The notes beneath the pieces were generated by a model. The model did no database searches. It saw only the letters and a list, made by a program, of their open reading frames with translations, and had not been told where the DNA came from. Of a stretch of DNA of 64,000 bases, positions 1 through 11,743 are shown one piece after another; the first letter of the stretch is position 1, and the number at the start of each line of letters is the position of its first letter. The stretch spans positions 6,342,389-6,406,388 of the forward strand of contig NC_043742.1 of NCBI RefSeq assembly GCF_004337985.1, given 5' to 3'. Source of the stretch: Pyricularia pennisetigena (lineage: Eukaryota > Ascomycota > Sordariomycetes > Magnaporthales > Pyriculariaceae). The position numbers and the translations under genes are program-made.

Positions 1-1721
1 CAGCTACTGCTCGTCGCGTGGGGTACGTCTGTGCTTGATACAGAGGCACATATGTCGGTAAAGCCAAAGCAGTAAACATGGACACATATCTCTTCAAAGG
101 CGCCTGGAGAAGAGCCAAGAGGCTTTGTTGTGCGGGAGGCGAGTGCAAATCAGGGCTGTTGGCATGTTCCCTGACTTTGGTGGTGGCGTACTCCAAGACT
201 TGGTCCACATAGTCCAGACGTCCTGGATAGATGTTGAGCGCAAGGTTGACTAGTGAGACTAGCAAGGCGATTGTGTCCTGAATAGGTAAGTGTTGGGCTT
301 GTACGAGGTTCTTGACCTGACCAAAGAATATCTCGTAGAGCTTCACGTTTTCGGGTATGCCCCTGTGCTTCTTTACTGACTCCTGTTGCTCGCCATTGCC
401 CTCTCCATCCTGGCCGTTGAGGGCGGCAGCTTCGCTGTCAGGTATTGATTGCCCATCCTGTCCAGGCCTTTCTGCGGTCGTATCAACATCGGCCTCCGTC
501 CGGGCAATGTTCTCATCCCCCATTTCGAGTCTTTTCATATGCTCTTCAGGCGGCGGGGGTGATGTCGGGCTTGATGACTCTGCGTTCTCTCTGGCGAGTT
601 TGACCTTCTCCAGAAGTTGCGCTATTGCCTCTGCCTCCATCGTCTCCCGATCCTCTTCAGGCTCGTTCTGGGACTCACGTTCGGCATAATCGGACAACCT
701 ATCCATCAGGCCTATAACGATGGCTTTGACGTTGACATGCGGGTTCAGTCTCGAGACCGCAGCGAGGAACTGGTCAAGGGTATGTAGGTGGTATTCGTCG
801 GGGAAAACTTGGGTGATGACCTCCAGCAGGTATTCTTGCGCCAGAACGTCACGGCACTGCACAACCTGTTCTAAGAGGGGCGCTAGGATGGCCGTCTTGT
901 AGGCCTCCAGGTCGACCAATTGACTGAGTCGCACCAAGTTTGAGCCGACAAGCAATTGCAATTCCTTGCGTTCCTGCGTCCTCTGCTCGCGCTCCCTCGA
1001 GTGACCTTGGTGTTGCAGCCGCACCCACAACTTGTTCATCTCGACAAAGTTGGTCAGGACAAAGTTGATCGAGTCCTGCAGGTTGCCCTCAGGACCGTCG
1101 CCGTCGCCCTGTGGCAGGTAATCTCTTGCCTGGCCAGATAAATAGTATCTCAGGAACAGGCCGCGGATCGGATGCTGGACGCCACGGCTCATGTCCATCA
1201 TGTCCTTCATGAGCTCCTTGACGGGCGCCGCCTCAATAGCCATGTAGGCGGTACCCACAGTAATCATTAGGTATAGTCGCGGGATGATGTTGCCTGCGTA
1301 CTGGACTAGCTCGTAAAGATCGGCAAGATGGTTGACTTGGTGGTTCTCACGGAGGTGGACGGAGAGGTAGCGCAGCGCATCGAAGACGGACATGTATAGT
1401 TCGTAATATTGCTTGGGACCCAGACTGCTTGTTCGAAGCTCCGAGACGAGAGTAGAGCTGCGGGCGAGTAGGTGATGGGTCGTCAGCTTCAAAGTAGCCA
1501 ATCCAAGCTATTATAGAAAAAAAAAAGAAGAAGAGAGGGCCAGGAGAGGGTAGCTCCGGCATGTACAAAGACGTCGTGGCTTACCAGCATTTGAGCGCAT
1601 CCATCAGCTTCCCTGGAGTGTCCAGACATTTGCGCATCATTTGCGTCTGCTGGCGCACAGCTATCAAGGCATCCTCGAGCAGGCGAGCCTGGTCCTCGGG
1701 CGGAGCTGGGACCGACGCCAT
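1..1721 (-). CDS. VPS35: Retromer subunit VPS35, N-terminal part (runs off left edge)
   Basis: VPS35 is the large alpha-solenoid of the retromer, which returns cargo receptors from endosomes to the Golgi. The ATG is at 1721-1719; exon 1 is 1585-1721, a 127-bp intron is 1458-1584, and exon 2 is open in one frame to base 1. About 531 residues are present of a family length near 850-900, so the C-terminal half is outside the window. The N-terminus contains the family stretch [20 protein letters not shown], and PRLYLM lies at residues 105-110; in the family this motif contacts Vps26/Rab7. An acidic, Pro/Ser-rich insert (about residues 345-430) interrupts the solenoid, as in other filamentous fungi. 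Identity is based on recalled family sequence and is strong. Confidence 0.95.
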
Positions 1722-4700
1722 GTTGGGCACAAGCTTGCTCTTCCCCGGGCCTGGGGCTCGGCGGATGATTAGTTTCAGAGCTGCTGACGATTGATGAATG
1801 AGCCCGTCCGCTAAAGGTAGCAGGAAATTGCTGGTCCGCGGGAGATCATAGGCGGCGGGGACCGGCGGGGAGGGGAAAAGGCGGCAAGGCGGTTCGGAGA
1901 GGTTGGGACGAGGACGACGCAGGCTGTTGTTTGTTTGCACCTGGGTGGTGGTTCAGGTAAGGATGCGTCGCGACGTAACTGCCGCCCGGCTGGCTGGTTC
2001 TGGCTGGCTGAGCTGCCTGGCCCCCCGGAAAGAGAGCTGTCTGTGTCAGGCATGATGAGGTAATCATGGTGGATCGACCCCACCAGGAGATGACGCAGGC
2101 ATGGAGAAGGAGCTGCGAGAAATGCACGTGAGATTAATTTAGGTGCTTCTCTAGCCGTCCGTCTTTCAAGGTTTCCTCCTATTCTTATGTATTAGTTATT
2201 TCCTTTCCGATAACCTAGACTTCATAGACTGAATTGGTCGTTCTCTGAGCTCTTCTGAGTGTCTCGGATACAAGTTATCGCGTCTAGCAATAATACAAAA
2301 TGCAGAACAGAAACTAGTCAACTTGACTCATGACCACATGGTTTTTCTCTGTACTAAAGGACATGTGAAGAAGATATCGGTGGTGAGACAGGATTTCCGG
2401 GGTCTCACTATCCCAAAGAAACGCAACAACGCGTGCGATTTATAGTTGAGCGATACGCAGCTGCATTTTGAAATCCCGACCGACAACCCGTCAATGCTCT
2501 CTGAAATCATATGTACAATAAATCATTTGTACAACGCCAGTCTTCATTACTTTGCCTCTGTGTCCGTTCATCCATCAGCTCAAGTTTGTGCGGCCAATCG
2601 CGCCGTCCTCTTGCAACAACCGGAGATGCCCACTTAGGCAGCAGCTTCGATAATAACACTCGAAATCCAGTTTGGCCCGCACAAATTACTGCCTCTGGGC
2701 GCGAGCTGGCTGTTCGCTGGCCAACGATCAACTTGTCTTGAAGATCAACTTCCAGAAGCAAGCATTGCTCCCACAAAGGCACCGCCTTTGCTATGAGTTT
2801 TTCCAGAGTCCTGTATATCCCATATATTCCAGTATGTCATTTGGGATGTAGGTTGTTGATATAGCTGGTGAAGCGGAGACTGAATACCATTCGTCCAGCG
2901 TCTGCCCTTTCCCTACCATTTCGTGATCAAAAATCGTGTGCACCTAGCCTGGTTTGTCCGTGAGATTCTCCATAATCTACATCATGGCCACTTCTCTCAC
3001 AAAGTAGGGAGAGATGCATGTCCAAAGACCAGAGAACTCAACGGCGTGTTTTGTGGCTCTAGATGGGTTGTATGTTTCTCAGAGGCAGGTTCGAGTCTGG
3101 GTATATGTAGGCAGGGGTGGTCATTTTGGACAGATGCCTCTGGCAAGGGAAGGACACAATCAGTGGCTTTGGCTGCGTCCACATCGGAATTGGGGTAAAG
3201 GAGACGATAGGCGTGGGCTCGGCGGGCAAGTGATTAGATGGCAAATTCCTTATAATGGCTGGCGTATCTTGGATTTGGGGGAAATCTTCAGGCAGGCAAA
3301 CGAGCGTTCGACAGCAACGTCGATAGACGTTTATCTAGAGTCGCCGAAGCGTCGCGCAAAATAAGGTGGGTTATGCATCTTATCATGGTTACTTCTCTCA
3401 TTTTCTTGGTTCCTCGACAAAGGACTTGTGTCGGAAAGTTTTGTTAAATTGAACCACACAAGACTGGCACCATATACGTCTTGCCGTGGAGGGTCCCGTC
3501 GCTGTAGAGTCGGGCCGCAAGGGTAAAAACTCTGTAGAGTATGCTAGGCGTGAAGACAAATCTACATGTCTACAGGATGGAGGTGGAATAGAAATGGAAA
3601 ATCAGACAGAAAAATTGGGATGAACACCAAGCGTTCCTGGCTAAAGCACGGGTATCCCTTCCCACGTACCCTGACCTGGAGTCCAGACAGGCAACAAGCT
3701 TAGCCCCGGACCCGCCCAGCCTTACCATCCTGAGCCTTCATTCAGGGCTTCCATTTCTCCATTTATCGTCGCTACGCCACGACACGACACTCTGCTTGAA
3801 CCAGATTATGTCTGCCATAGGGCCTTTTCCTACGTCATTTTTAATTGTGCGCTCTCAACTGAGGATTTTAATTCGATTCACCCCGAGCCGGGACATTACC
3901 AACTTGTTACAGCGATTGAACTGGGCTTGTTTTGTAACTGTTGGTTGCCGACAGCCAAGACAAACGTGGCGCGTATCGTCTCAACCAAACATTTCAGCCA
4001 GCAGCATCAGGTCCAGAAAGCAATGATATATCATTCTTGCATATAACGCCGGAGCTTGGCAGATTGTTCAGTCCCTCCCATGGAAGGCTACTTTGTAGTT
4101 TGGGTGGCTTAAGTTCCGGGGACGTCGATCCAGTCGCGTCTTCGTTCTCCCGAGCCACTCAGGCTGCCCCCAAGTGCTTGTGCCGCGCGGATCAAACAAC
4201 CTCACCGTCCCCCTTTCCGGCCATCTGCGTGCGCCCCCAACACACAACCAAGCTCCGCTTTTCGACGGGCTGACAGGGGTCCAGCTACTGCGGAGGAAAG
4301 AAAAATCGCATCTGTATCATGGTGTCTGGGACGGAAGGTACCGTTGTTGGATGGTTGGCCAACTAAACGAAAATAATGCTCAATGTACTATAGATGATGA
4401 CTGGATAAACTTGGTTATACTGTAGATGGCTTTGAAGCCAAGACTGGACAAGGCGCCTTCCGATCACAATGTGATGTTTCACTCCCTGGCGGGATTGGTG
4501 ATGGGTGCACACTCATATATGCCCGTTCGCCTGCTTGTCTGTTGTCTGTTGACCGAGGCTGCTCATTCTTTTTTTGTTCCTTTCTTTCCTTCTAGCCACT
4601 GGGTGTCTTTTCATTTCGTCTTCTAGTAATTACATACCATTCTTTCTTTAACTTTAGCGAGAGGTCAGTATACACACCTGCGCATCTTATTGATGCTGGT

Positions 4701-4810
4701 CATTGAGAGTATGAAACTAACAACGCAGTCTTGTTAGCTGTGCTCCGATTCGTTCACTACCACCCTTGACTTCTTTCCTTTTTTCCAGAAATCCCGTCTC
4801 ATCAGTCACA
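1722..4810. other. Intergenic, 3.1 kb, no gene seen
   Basis: This spacer holds the VPS35 promoter on the left and the promoter of the secreted N-rich protein on the right. ORFs are all short (up to about 116 codons), overlap in several frames and show no recognisable product, signal peptide or codon bias. I see no tRNA, transposon ends or long repeat. Confidence 0.6.
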
Positions 4811-5831
4811 ATGAGGTACTTCACTTCATTCATCATCCTCGCGGCATCGCTCGCTACCGCAGCCCCAGTGCCTGCGCCGCTGCCATTGCCCGAGCCGCAG
4901 AACGACAGGGCCAACAACGGTGCTACTGTTAGTCCACAAAGGTCCAATCCTGTTCCTTAGGGGTATATACACTGACAACGCTCCTCCAGGCCATCGAGGC
5001 CGCTGTTGATATTGCGTTCGCCACCGCTCTGGGCCAAGCCGGCGTCTGTATGTGACGAGTTGCAACCAGCCTTGCTTGCACTTTCTGCGATATGGATGAC
5101 TCTGTTGGTCCTGCTACTAACAAACTATTGGGTTCAGTCGGTCAAAGCTCCGGCCCCGAGTTCGAGGCCGCTCAGAACCAAGCGGCTCGAGCCGCCGCCC
5201 AAGTCGCTGCCGATGCTCTTGCGGCGAACCAGGCACAGGGCATCCAGACGGAGCTTGAGCTAGATCCGCCTGTGCAGGCCGCCCTGGATGAGATCCTGGG
5301 GAACAACGGGAACAATAATAATAACAACGGGAACAACAACAACGGGAACAACAACAACAACAACAACAACAACGGAAACAACAACAACGGAAACAACAAC
5401 AACGGAAACAACAACAATGGAAACAACAACAATGGGAACAACAACAATAATAATAACGGAGGCAATAACAACAATAACGGGGTAAGTATATTGAGCCGTC
5501 CGGAAGAACTTTCCCTCGAGCCCAGTTAGTCTCGTGTCTGGCTCCGATTTCTAACAGACGGTTTGAATCGCAGAACAACAATGGCAATAACCAAAACAAT
5601 AATAACAACGGCGGCAACAACGGAGGTAACGGAGCCAACAACGGAGCCAACAACGGAGCCAACAACGGAGCCAACAACGGAGCCAACAACGGAGCCAACA
5701 ACGGAGCCAACAACGGTGGTAACAACGGAGGCAACAATGGAGCCAACAATGGCGGCAACGGAAATGGAGGAGGTAACCGTGGCTTCCGGGGCGGCTTCGG
5801 TGGCTTCCGAAGAGGGAGGTCACGCAACTAG
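4811..5831 (+). CDS. Secreted Asn/Gly-rich repeat protein
   Basis: Four exons: 4811-4927, 4990-5047, 5138-5481, 5574-5831; introns have GTTAGT, GTATGT and GTAAGT donors and CAG acceptors, with a CTAAC branch at 5117-5121. The product is 258 residues. It starts with a signal peptide (MRYFTSFIILAASLATAAP) and an Ala/Glu-rich segment of about 100 residues with no cysteine. This is followed by an Asn-rich tract of N(4-9)G units, then seven exact GANN units and a Gly/Arg-rich tail with FRGGFGGFRRGR. Exon 3 ends inside the Asn tract, so the low-complexity part is split by an intron. I do not recognise a family. The layout suggests a cell-wall or extracellular protein. It converges on another Asn-rich secreted gene at 6629-7849. 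Confidence 0.8.
5301..5480 (+). repeat. Coding AAC-rich trinucleotide repeat (poly-Asn/Gly)
   Basis: Imperfect AAC/AAT tract punctuated by GGG or GGA, encoding N(4-9)G units in the secreted protein. Most asparagines use AAC. Length is likely variable between strains. Confidence 0.85.
5631..5714 (+). repeat. Seven exact copies of a 12-bp coding repeat
   Basis: The unit GGAGCCAACAAC (Gly-Ala-Asn-Asn) is repeated seven times without a mismatch from 5631 to 5714, then degenerates into GGNN/GANN variants. Exact identity at synonymous sites points to recent expansion or homogenisation. Confidence 0.95.
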
Positions 5832-6628
5832 GTTATCCAAGAGACCTAGAGCTAATACAGGGCCGTGGTGGTGCTGAATGTACACATATCTGATAAACCA
5901 ACCGACGATATCGAATCCGGTAAAACAGTACAGTCCGACTTGGCCTTTTTTCTTTTTGTAACAGCAACAGGGACAGAACTATGAGACCACGCAACAAATC
6001 CTACGTGATAGTGAATATGGGGTTGGGTTATTGTTTCCTTCTATACACTCTGTTACCTTCCTTGTGAATGTGCAAGTGCCGGAAATCTTTGCGTCGGTGG
6101 CTGGGGGGTTGGGCCAAATCAAAGATTTATATTTCGCGTGAGCTGGAGAAGCTCTGTTATTCAAGATAGTTCTGAACTTTCGAAACATGACACAAAATAC
6201 GAAAATTAGACCTGTGGGAGACCAGCTGCGTCCAGTGGGCTACATGTAAAAGCAGTTGACCGTCAGATCGCCTCGGTAGCAGGGGTTCCAAACGTACTGG
6301 TGAGTGAACCAGACAGGATTAGGTACCTCATCAACCTAGCCAAGAGGCCTGTTCATGACAATTTCAAACTTCGGGAATCACTGGGGTTTCGTCACAGTCT
6401 AGACAGCGATAGGCACCAGAAACATGGCATATCGTCATACTCCAATTGGAAAAAAGGGGGGCTTCAGCCGAAGTGAAATAACTATCATTACATGAAGAAG
6501 TCACAACTTCCAACACCCGCCAGCCAGACAAAACCAGGCTAGCAGAAACGAGAAAAGGGGGGGAAAAAAAAGAGAAGTTTGTTATAACAAATAAAAGTAT
6601 AAGTCATAATGTGTTTTGTGCTTTTCCT
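5832..6628. other. Intergenic between convergent genes
   Basis: About 800 bp of shared 3' flank of two convergent genes. It contains A-rich stretches near 6560-6600 but no ORF of note and no repeat shared with the flanking coding tracts. Confidence 0.6.
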
Positions 6629-7145
6629 CTAGCGGCGCGACAGACGACGGCCACCGAGCTTGAGGTCGCGCTTCACCTTGGATGCGGCAGCGGCGGACTG
6701 GGGCACCGAGGCGATGCATTCTTGCTGTTGCTGCTGGCACTGCTGGGTGCCGCCGGTGAGCTGGCCGCCGTTGGCGGCGTTGAAGCAGGCGTTGTTCTGG
6801 ATGTCGCAGGAGCGGGTCAGGGCGGCGGCGGCGTTGTTGAAGGTGTTGCCGTTGACGGTGAAGGGGCGGTCGGAGCCGGCTGAGAACTGGACGGCCGGGG
6901 CGGCGCCGCCGAGGGCTCCGGTGAAGGCCTGGATGTTGCCCGAGTTGCCACCCTGGTTCTGGTTCTGGTTGCCGTTGCCTTGGTTTTGGTTCTGGTTACC
7001 GTTGCCATTGCCCTGGTTCTGGTTGCCGTTGCCCTGGTTCTGGTTACCATTGCCCTGGTTTTGGTTCTGGTTACCGTTGCCCTGGTTTTGGTTGTCGTTG
7101 TCGTTGTCGTCGTCCTGGTTCTGGTTCTGGTTACCATTGCCCTGG

Positions 7146-7177
<32 letters not shown>

Positions 7178-7849
7178 GCCGTTGCCAGCACCGGCCGCAG
7201 CAACGGCATCCTCAATCTCGTCAACAGTGGCCTCCTCAACCAGGAGGTTCTGGCTAAAGATGCAGCCGTCGGTGTCGGTGGCGTCGTTGCAGGTGTTTCC
7301 CGCAGCGGTGGGGTCGCCGATCTGGCCGGGCTGGAAAGTGCCGGCAAAGAGGGCCTCGGTGGGGTCGCCGCCGACGGCAGCGATCTGGACGGCGAGGTCC
7401 AGGATGGTCTGCTTGTTGTTGGCCTGGCCCTCGGAGGAGGCCGGGTCCTGGATCTGCGTGAGCGCGGCGATCTCAGGGTTGACGGCCTGGACGGTCGTGC
7501 AGAGCTTGCTGGCCTCGCCGACCGTCAGGGTGTTCCTCTCGAGGGTGCGGAATATGAGCGAGTTGACCATGCCGGCAACGTCGTTCTTGGCCTTGGCGTT
7601 GGTGAAGGCCTGGTCGGCAATGATCTGCTGCAGGCAGTCGAGGTCGGCAGCGTCGACCTTGTCCGACGCCTCGGCGGCGGCCGCGTTGCCCAGGAGAGCA
7701 AAGACGGAGGACTTGATCTCGAGGGGGTTGTTGTCCTGGAGGAGCTTGTCCATGGCCAGGAGGTAGAACTCGTGAGAGTGCTCCTGGGGGACCTCGGCAG
7801 CAGCGAGGCCCGCGAGGGCAAGAAGAGCGGAGGTGACGAAGAACTTCAT
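6629..7849 (-). CDS. Secreted Asn/Gln-rich protein with conserved C-terminal cysteine module
   Basis: A single uninterrupted exon of 406 codons, with ATG at 7849-7847 and TAG at 6631-6629. The signal peptide is about residues 1-18 (MKFFVTSALLALAGLAAAE). Residues 19-220 form a helical, Ala-rich domain with four cysteines (C72, C117, C187, C196). Residues 222-301 are a low-complexity tract of poly-Asn followed by GNQNQ units. The C-terminal domain (about 304-385) has four cysteines (348, 355, 371, 377) and motifs such as FTVNGNTF and RSCDIQNNACFNAAN. I associate this module with a widespread but unnamed group of ascomycete secreted proteins. A basic tail with dibasic sites (KR 393-394, RR 401-402 and 405-406) follows. 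Function is unknown; a wall or matrix role is inference. Confidence 0.85.
6947..7186 (-). repeat. Coding Asn/Gln/Gly repeat (GNQNQ units)
   Basis: About 80 codons of poly-Asn, GNQNQ and Asp-Asn units (residues 222-301 of the secreted protein). On the plus strand it reads as tandem CTGGTT/GCCGTTG units. It is a likely length-variable minisatellite. Confidence 0.85.
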
Positions 7850-10800
7850 GTTGATGGATGTTTCGTTCGATCTAGAAACTCCTGAATTTCCAATATTCTT
7901 AACTTGTTCGGGTTAAAATAATAGGGCCGGCCCAAAAGAAAGAGTGTAGAGTTTAACAACTAAAGAGCGTAGAGAATATAAAAATCAAGTTCACAGAACT
8001 GATAAAAGACCGAACAAGAAAGAGAGTATGATGAGCTTGAAAGAGCGTGCCAGAGAAAAGAGAGGGAAAGCAAAATCACATCTTGTTGAAGAAGAACAGT
8101 CGTCTTATATAGAAGGGGATGTAAACGAGCAAACTATCGGGACCCTCATTGACGGCCCAGTGATGGCGGCTCGACGGGAGCTGTGGCCCGCGAGCATGCT
8201 ACGGGAACCAGGGTTGATACCTGCCAAGTGGTTAGGGGACAGCTCGTTTTGTTGATCATGACGAGGATTGGCGCCAACCAAGAGCTCCTCGGCGGTCTGT
8301 CAGACTGGTCTGCAACACCAGCAAAGACCGTCCGGTTGCTTGGAGCTCCGTACCAACTTTCCATCTGAAGAGTGTGTGAACGTTCGAGGTGGGCCGTGGG
8401 GGATATGTTCGCTTACACCAATACCACGTCGGTTAGTTAAAAGAGCGCCAAGCTACCAACCGCCCCATGTGTCCGACAGGGGGCCAGGTGAACGACCCTC
8501 CCTGCAGTCGGGAAGTTCTCGCACACGTTCTTTGGACATCAGAAACACAACTGGGCGCATGATGAAGCAGATCATCGGGAGCTTTCTACCATGCGGCAAG
8601 CCATGGTCGATATGAGAGACGAACCATCATCTGTTTGATAGGATGAAAGGACCTGCCAACGCCTCGCGTCTGAACTTTGGATGATTATTGCCGAACATTT
8701 ACGGATAGGGGGAATAGCAACCGATGATACCACTGTGCAGTATTGAGATGGCACCATTCATCAGATGGAAAAAGGCCAAGACCCAGGGTCTTGGGCTTCT
8801 GGATCTATGGCTCCGCTGACTGGATCTGATTTTTCAAGCGAGATTTCAATGCTAGTGGCAGCATGAAATACTGTAAAGTAACTGTCCGCATGTTTAGGAA
8901 TTCTCAATGCCGAGAAGGCTATCGAGACCGGGAGAAAGAGTTTGTTTATCCATGGCCAAGCCCAAGCTATCAGCCAGACAGCTCCAAGATTGCCGTTATG
9001 AGTCAAAAATTCGGCGGATTTGCGCCATCATCTGAGCTGTCGACATGGACGAGGGGGCCAGAGGGAAGGAAATAGGGCAAGGTGTGGCGAAGAAGATTTT
9101 GACAGACTGACGATAGACATGCAGAGGTTGACAGGCCGTCGTTTGACTTGGCTGCCTGGACCTGGTGGCCCCCCCGTCAAGCATTTCATCAATATTTTTT
9201 TCAAATGGGGAAATGGGAATTCAACGATGATCATTGCCTGTAGGGATTATTCCCGATGGACTTATTGCAAGGGGAGTATTTGCATGGCAAGCCTGGGCTG
9301 TCTTGGGTGTCTGATGGAGCAAGGGGGCAGTAAAAGTTCAGACGGACCATGTTCCATGTACCTTCGACTTGGGGTTTCAGGAGTGTGCATCCGGGCGTAA
9401 AAAAAAAACGGTTGATGGCTGGTGCCCCCCCACTTGCCATGCACTTTTGATCTCGGTTACAGTCCCGAAAGTGGGGAGGGTGCCGTTGCGTGCCACCATC
9501 AAGCTTAATACAGAGTTGACAAGCAACACTGAGATTAAGTTAAGCGGACAATTTGACGACACTACTCTGTGGCAAACCCACCGAATTTGAGTATACGCAT
9601 CTTCTTTTTACTCAACCAAAGGTCTGACTGCCAGTTCTATTTGGCGCCCAAGGCTGTTTGTCATTGTGGGCCAATATTGTGTGCTTTTTTTTAAAGCGCC
9701 GAATATTTACCCATGAAAAGGCAAGTGGAGAAGACACAAAACCCAGCCGTTGATTGGGGGCCCATTCGGGAGGGTCCAGAGGTCTCAACGATCCAAGCAG
9801 GAAATGGCCCAAGGTGTTGTGGGTGACTGGCACGATTGCGCATTTCACTTGCCGGTTAAATACCCTTTTCTTTCCCTTCCCCCCTGACACAGAAGGGGAA
9901 AAGTTGCCCCATTTGATCGTAGTATATTGTACATGGCAAAAACCTCGCATTGTGGCCCCCGCCCTCCGAAGCAAAACATTCCGTCTTGATATTTCTGTTC
10001 CACGTTTCCACCAGCTTTTCCATCGCTCGGGATTATGCAAACGTTCTCCCCAGTGCCTAACGGCAAAATCTCCGATGACATGAAGCTAGTGTACCCCCTT
10101 GACGACGCGCCACTACACATACACACTGCGGGAAAGTTCCCAGATGGCACCTTCACCTTTTCGGTGTGTTCTGGGCCCTGCTGCCCTTGAAAAGGAGGCG
10201 AGGGGACGAGTTTCAGAAGTAGAATAATTACAAAGAGACAGAAATTAAAGTCCGGCTAGGAGTTTAAAACTCGGAGTGTTGTGGACTACCCTCCCCACGT
10301 CATTCTCGCCTATACAAGCATAGATATATGGATATGCTTAATGCATATATGTACAACGTGCCGGTCAAAGATTGATCTGGCCCCTCAAGCGTCATATCTG
10401 GTTCTGGTCCGTGTGTCGTCTGGCCATGAGGTGACAAACTAACTCAGAAGAGAAGCCAATGGTTTACTCTTGTATCGGATGACCGGCTTAGAATACCGCC
10501 GAGCCGGACTTTTACCTACGATATACTGGATCTAGGTAGGCAGGCAAGGCAAGTATAAAAGTACAAAGATGTAAAGTATGCATGCTCATTTTGATCAACT
10601 TTCCAATGCTTCTCACCAAAGGACTCCTTCCAACAAAAAGACACGAAGTGACACGTTGGAATTTGTGTACACATAAATCTTGTTATTCGAACGAGTTCTT
10701 CTCGGCTAACCACATCAGGCTCTCCGTCACCAAAATTATAAAACGCTTGGGAGCTTGAGGGCGCCTGTCCCCATGATCTAGTTGTGGATTCGTAATTTTT

Positions 10801-11743
10801 CATATCTCTAGGTCCGAACGTTCCTAGTCAACTGGCAGAGCTTAGGTATCTGGGCTGTGTGAGACGCTCATCGGTTGCAAGGGTATTTTCAGCGAATCCG
10901 TGCAATTAATCTAACCTTTTTTATTTTATTTTATTTTATTTCATATTTTCCCCCCTCATCTGAATTCAGTCTCGAGGAGGCAAAGAAAAAGACTACCTCA
11001 AGTATTGGGTGTGGACAACAGAAACCTTGTCGACGGAGCTACCTCGTGATTTTTCCTGTTACAAGTCACCTGTATCAACAGAATAACCGCTGCGTCCAGT
11101 AGCAAGATACGAGCACGGTGCTTCGTTAAAAACCAATATTTCCAGAAACCTGTTTCCCGGTCAAGTCATATGCCATAAGACGTTATGATGTCCAAATGAG
11201 AAGTCAATCTTATGCAATCATCCCAACCACGAGGAGACCTGCATAGCCTACAATCTGTACCCCACGTCATCGTCCAAGTCACACGTTACTGATCAAGATT
11301 CCAAAGTACCTCATGCCGGTTAGAGTCGATAGCATGCTACCAGCTCGACAGACATGAAGGCATCCAACCAGGACCGCAAGCTACAAAACAACAAAAGCCA
11401 CTCTTCTTTATGATCCTAGTCTCCAAAGTTTCACGCCTCTATAAGGACCTTTCTTTGTACAAACAGCAGATGCGTGAGTTGGGGAAACCAACGCCCTCTT
11501 CACTCTCTGCGCACAAACGCAAACGACGTCTATAAAGGAAATGATGTATGCTTTAAAAAGTAATATAGCACGCCAAACTTGGCAGCAAACCTCCCTCTGC
11601 CAGAGTAAAACGTCTATGTGTCGGGTGATGCCCCCCACCTCGCCACTGCCAGACACCACCCTGCATTTTTATTTTATCTCTCCCCTTGTTCCATACTCGT
11701 ACAGTTCCAAGTGTGGCGATACATTGTCTTGTTTGCTCCCAGT
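7850..11743. other. Intergenic, 3.9 kb, no gene seen
   Basis: This is the longest spacer in the left half. Several short overlapping ORFs (up to about 142 codons) exist in opposite frames; none has a recognisable domain, a coherent start or intron signals. A pentanucleotide microsatellite of ATTTT units lies at about 10915-10941. The right end holds the 3' UTR of RIP1. A non-coding RNA cannot be excluded. Confidence 0.55.
10915..10941. repeat. ATTTT microsatellite
   Basis: Four to five tandem ATTTT units preceded by a T run; no gene overlaps it. Confidence 0.85.

Noticed and set aside
5631..5714. Regular short repeats as a CRISPR array
   Set aside because: Units are 12 bp with no spacers and are in frame in a coding exon of a eukaryote.
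5117..5827. 236-codon minus-strand Leu/Pro/Cys-rich ORF
   Set aside because: It is the antisense shadow of the Asn/Gly repeat gene and spans its introns; the composition is dictated by the repeat.
6660..7885. Two long plus-strand ORFs (368 and 301 codons)
   Set aside because: Both are antisense to the 406-codon secreted protein, which has a signal peptide and conserved cysteines; Leu/Trp or Val runs mirror the repeat.
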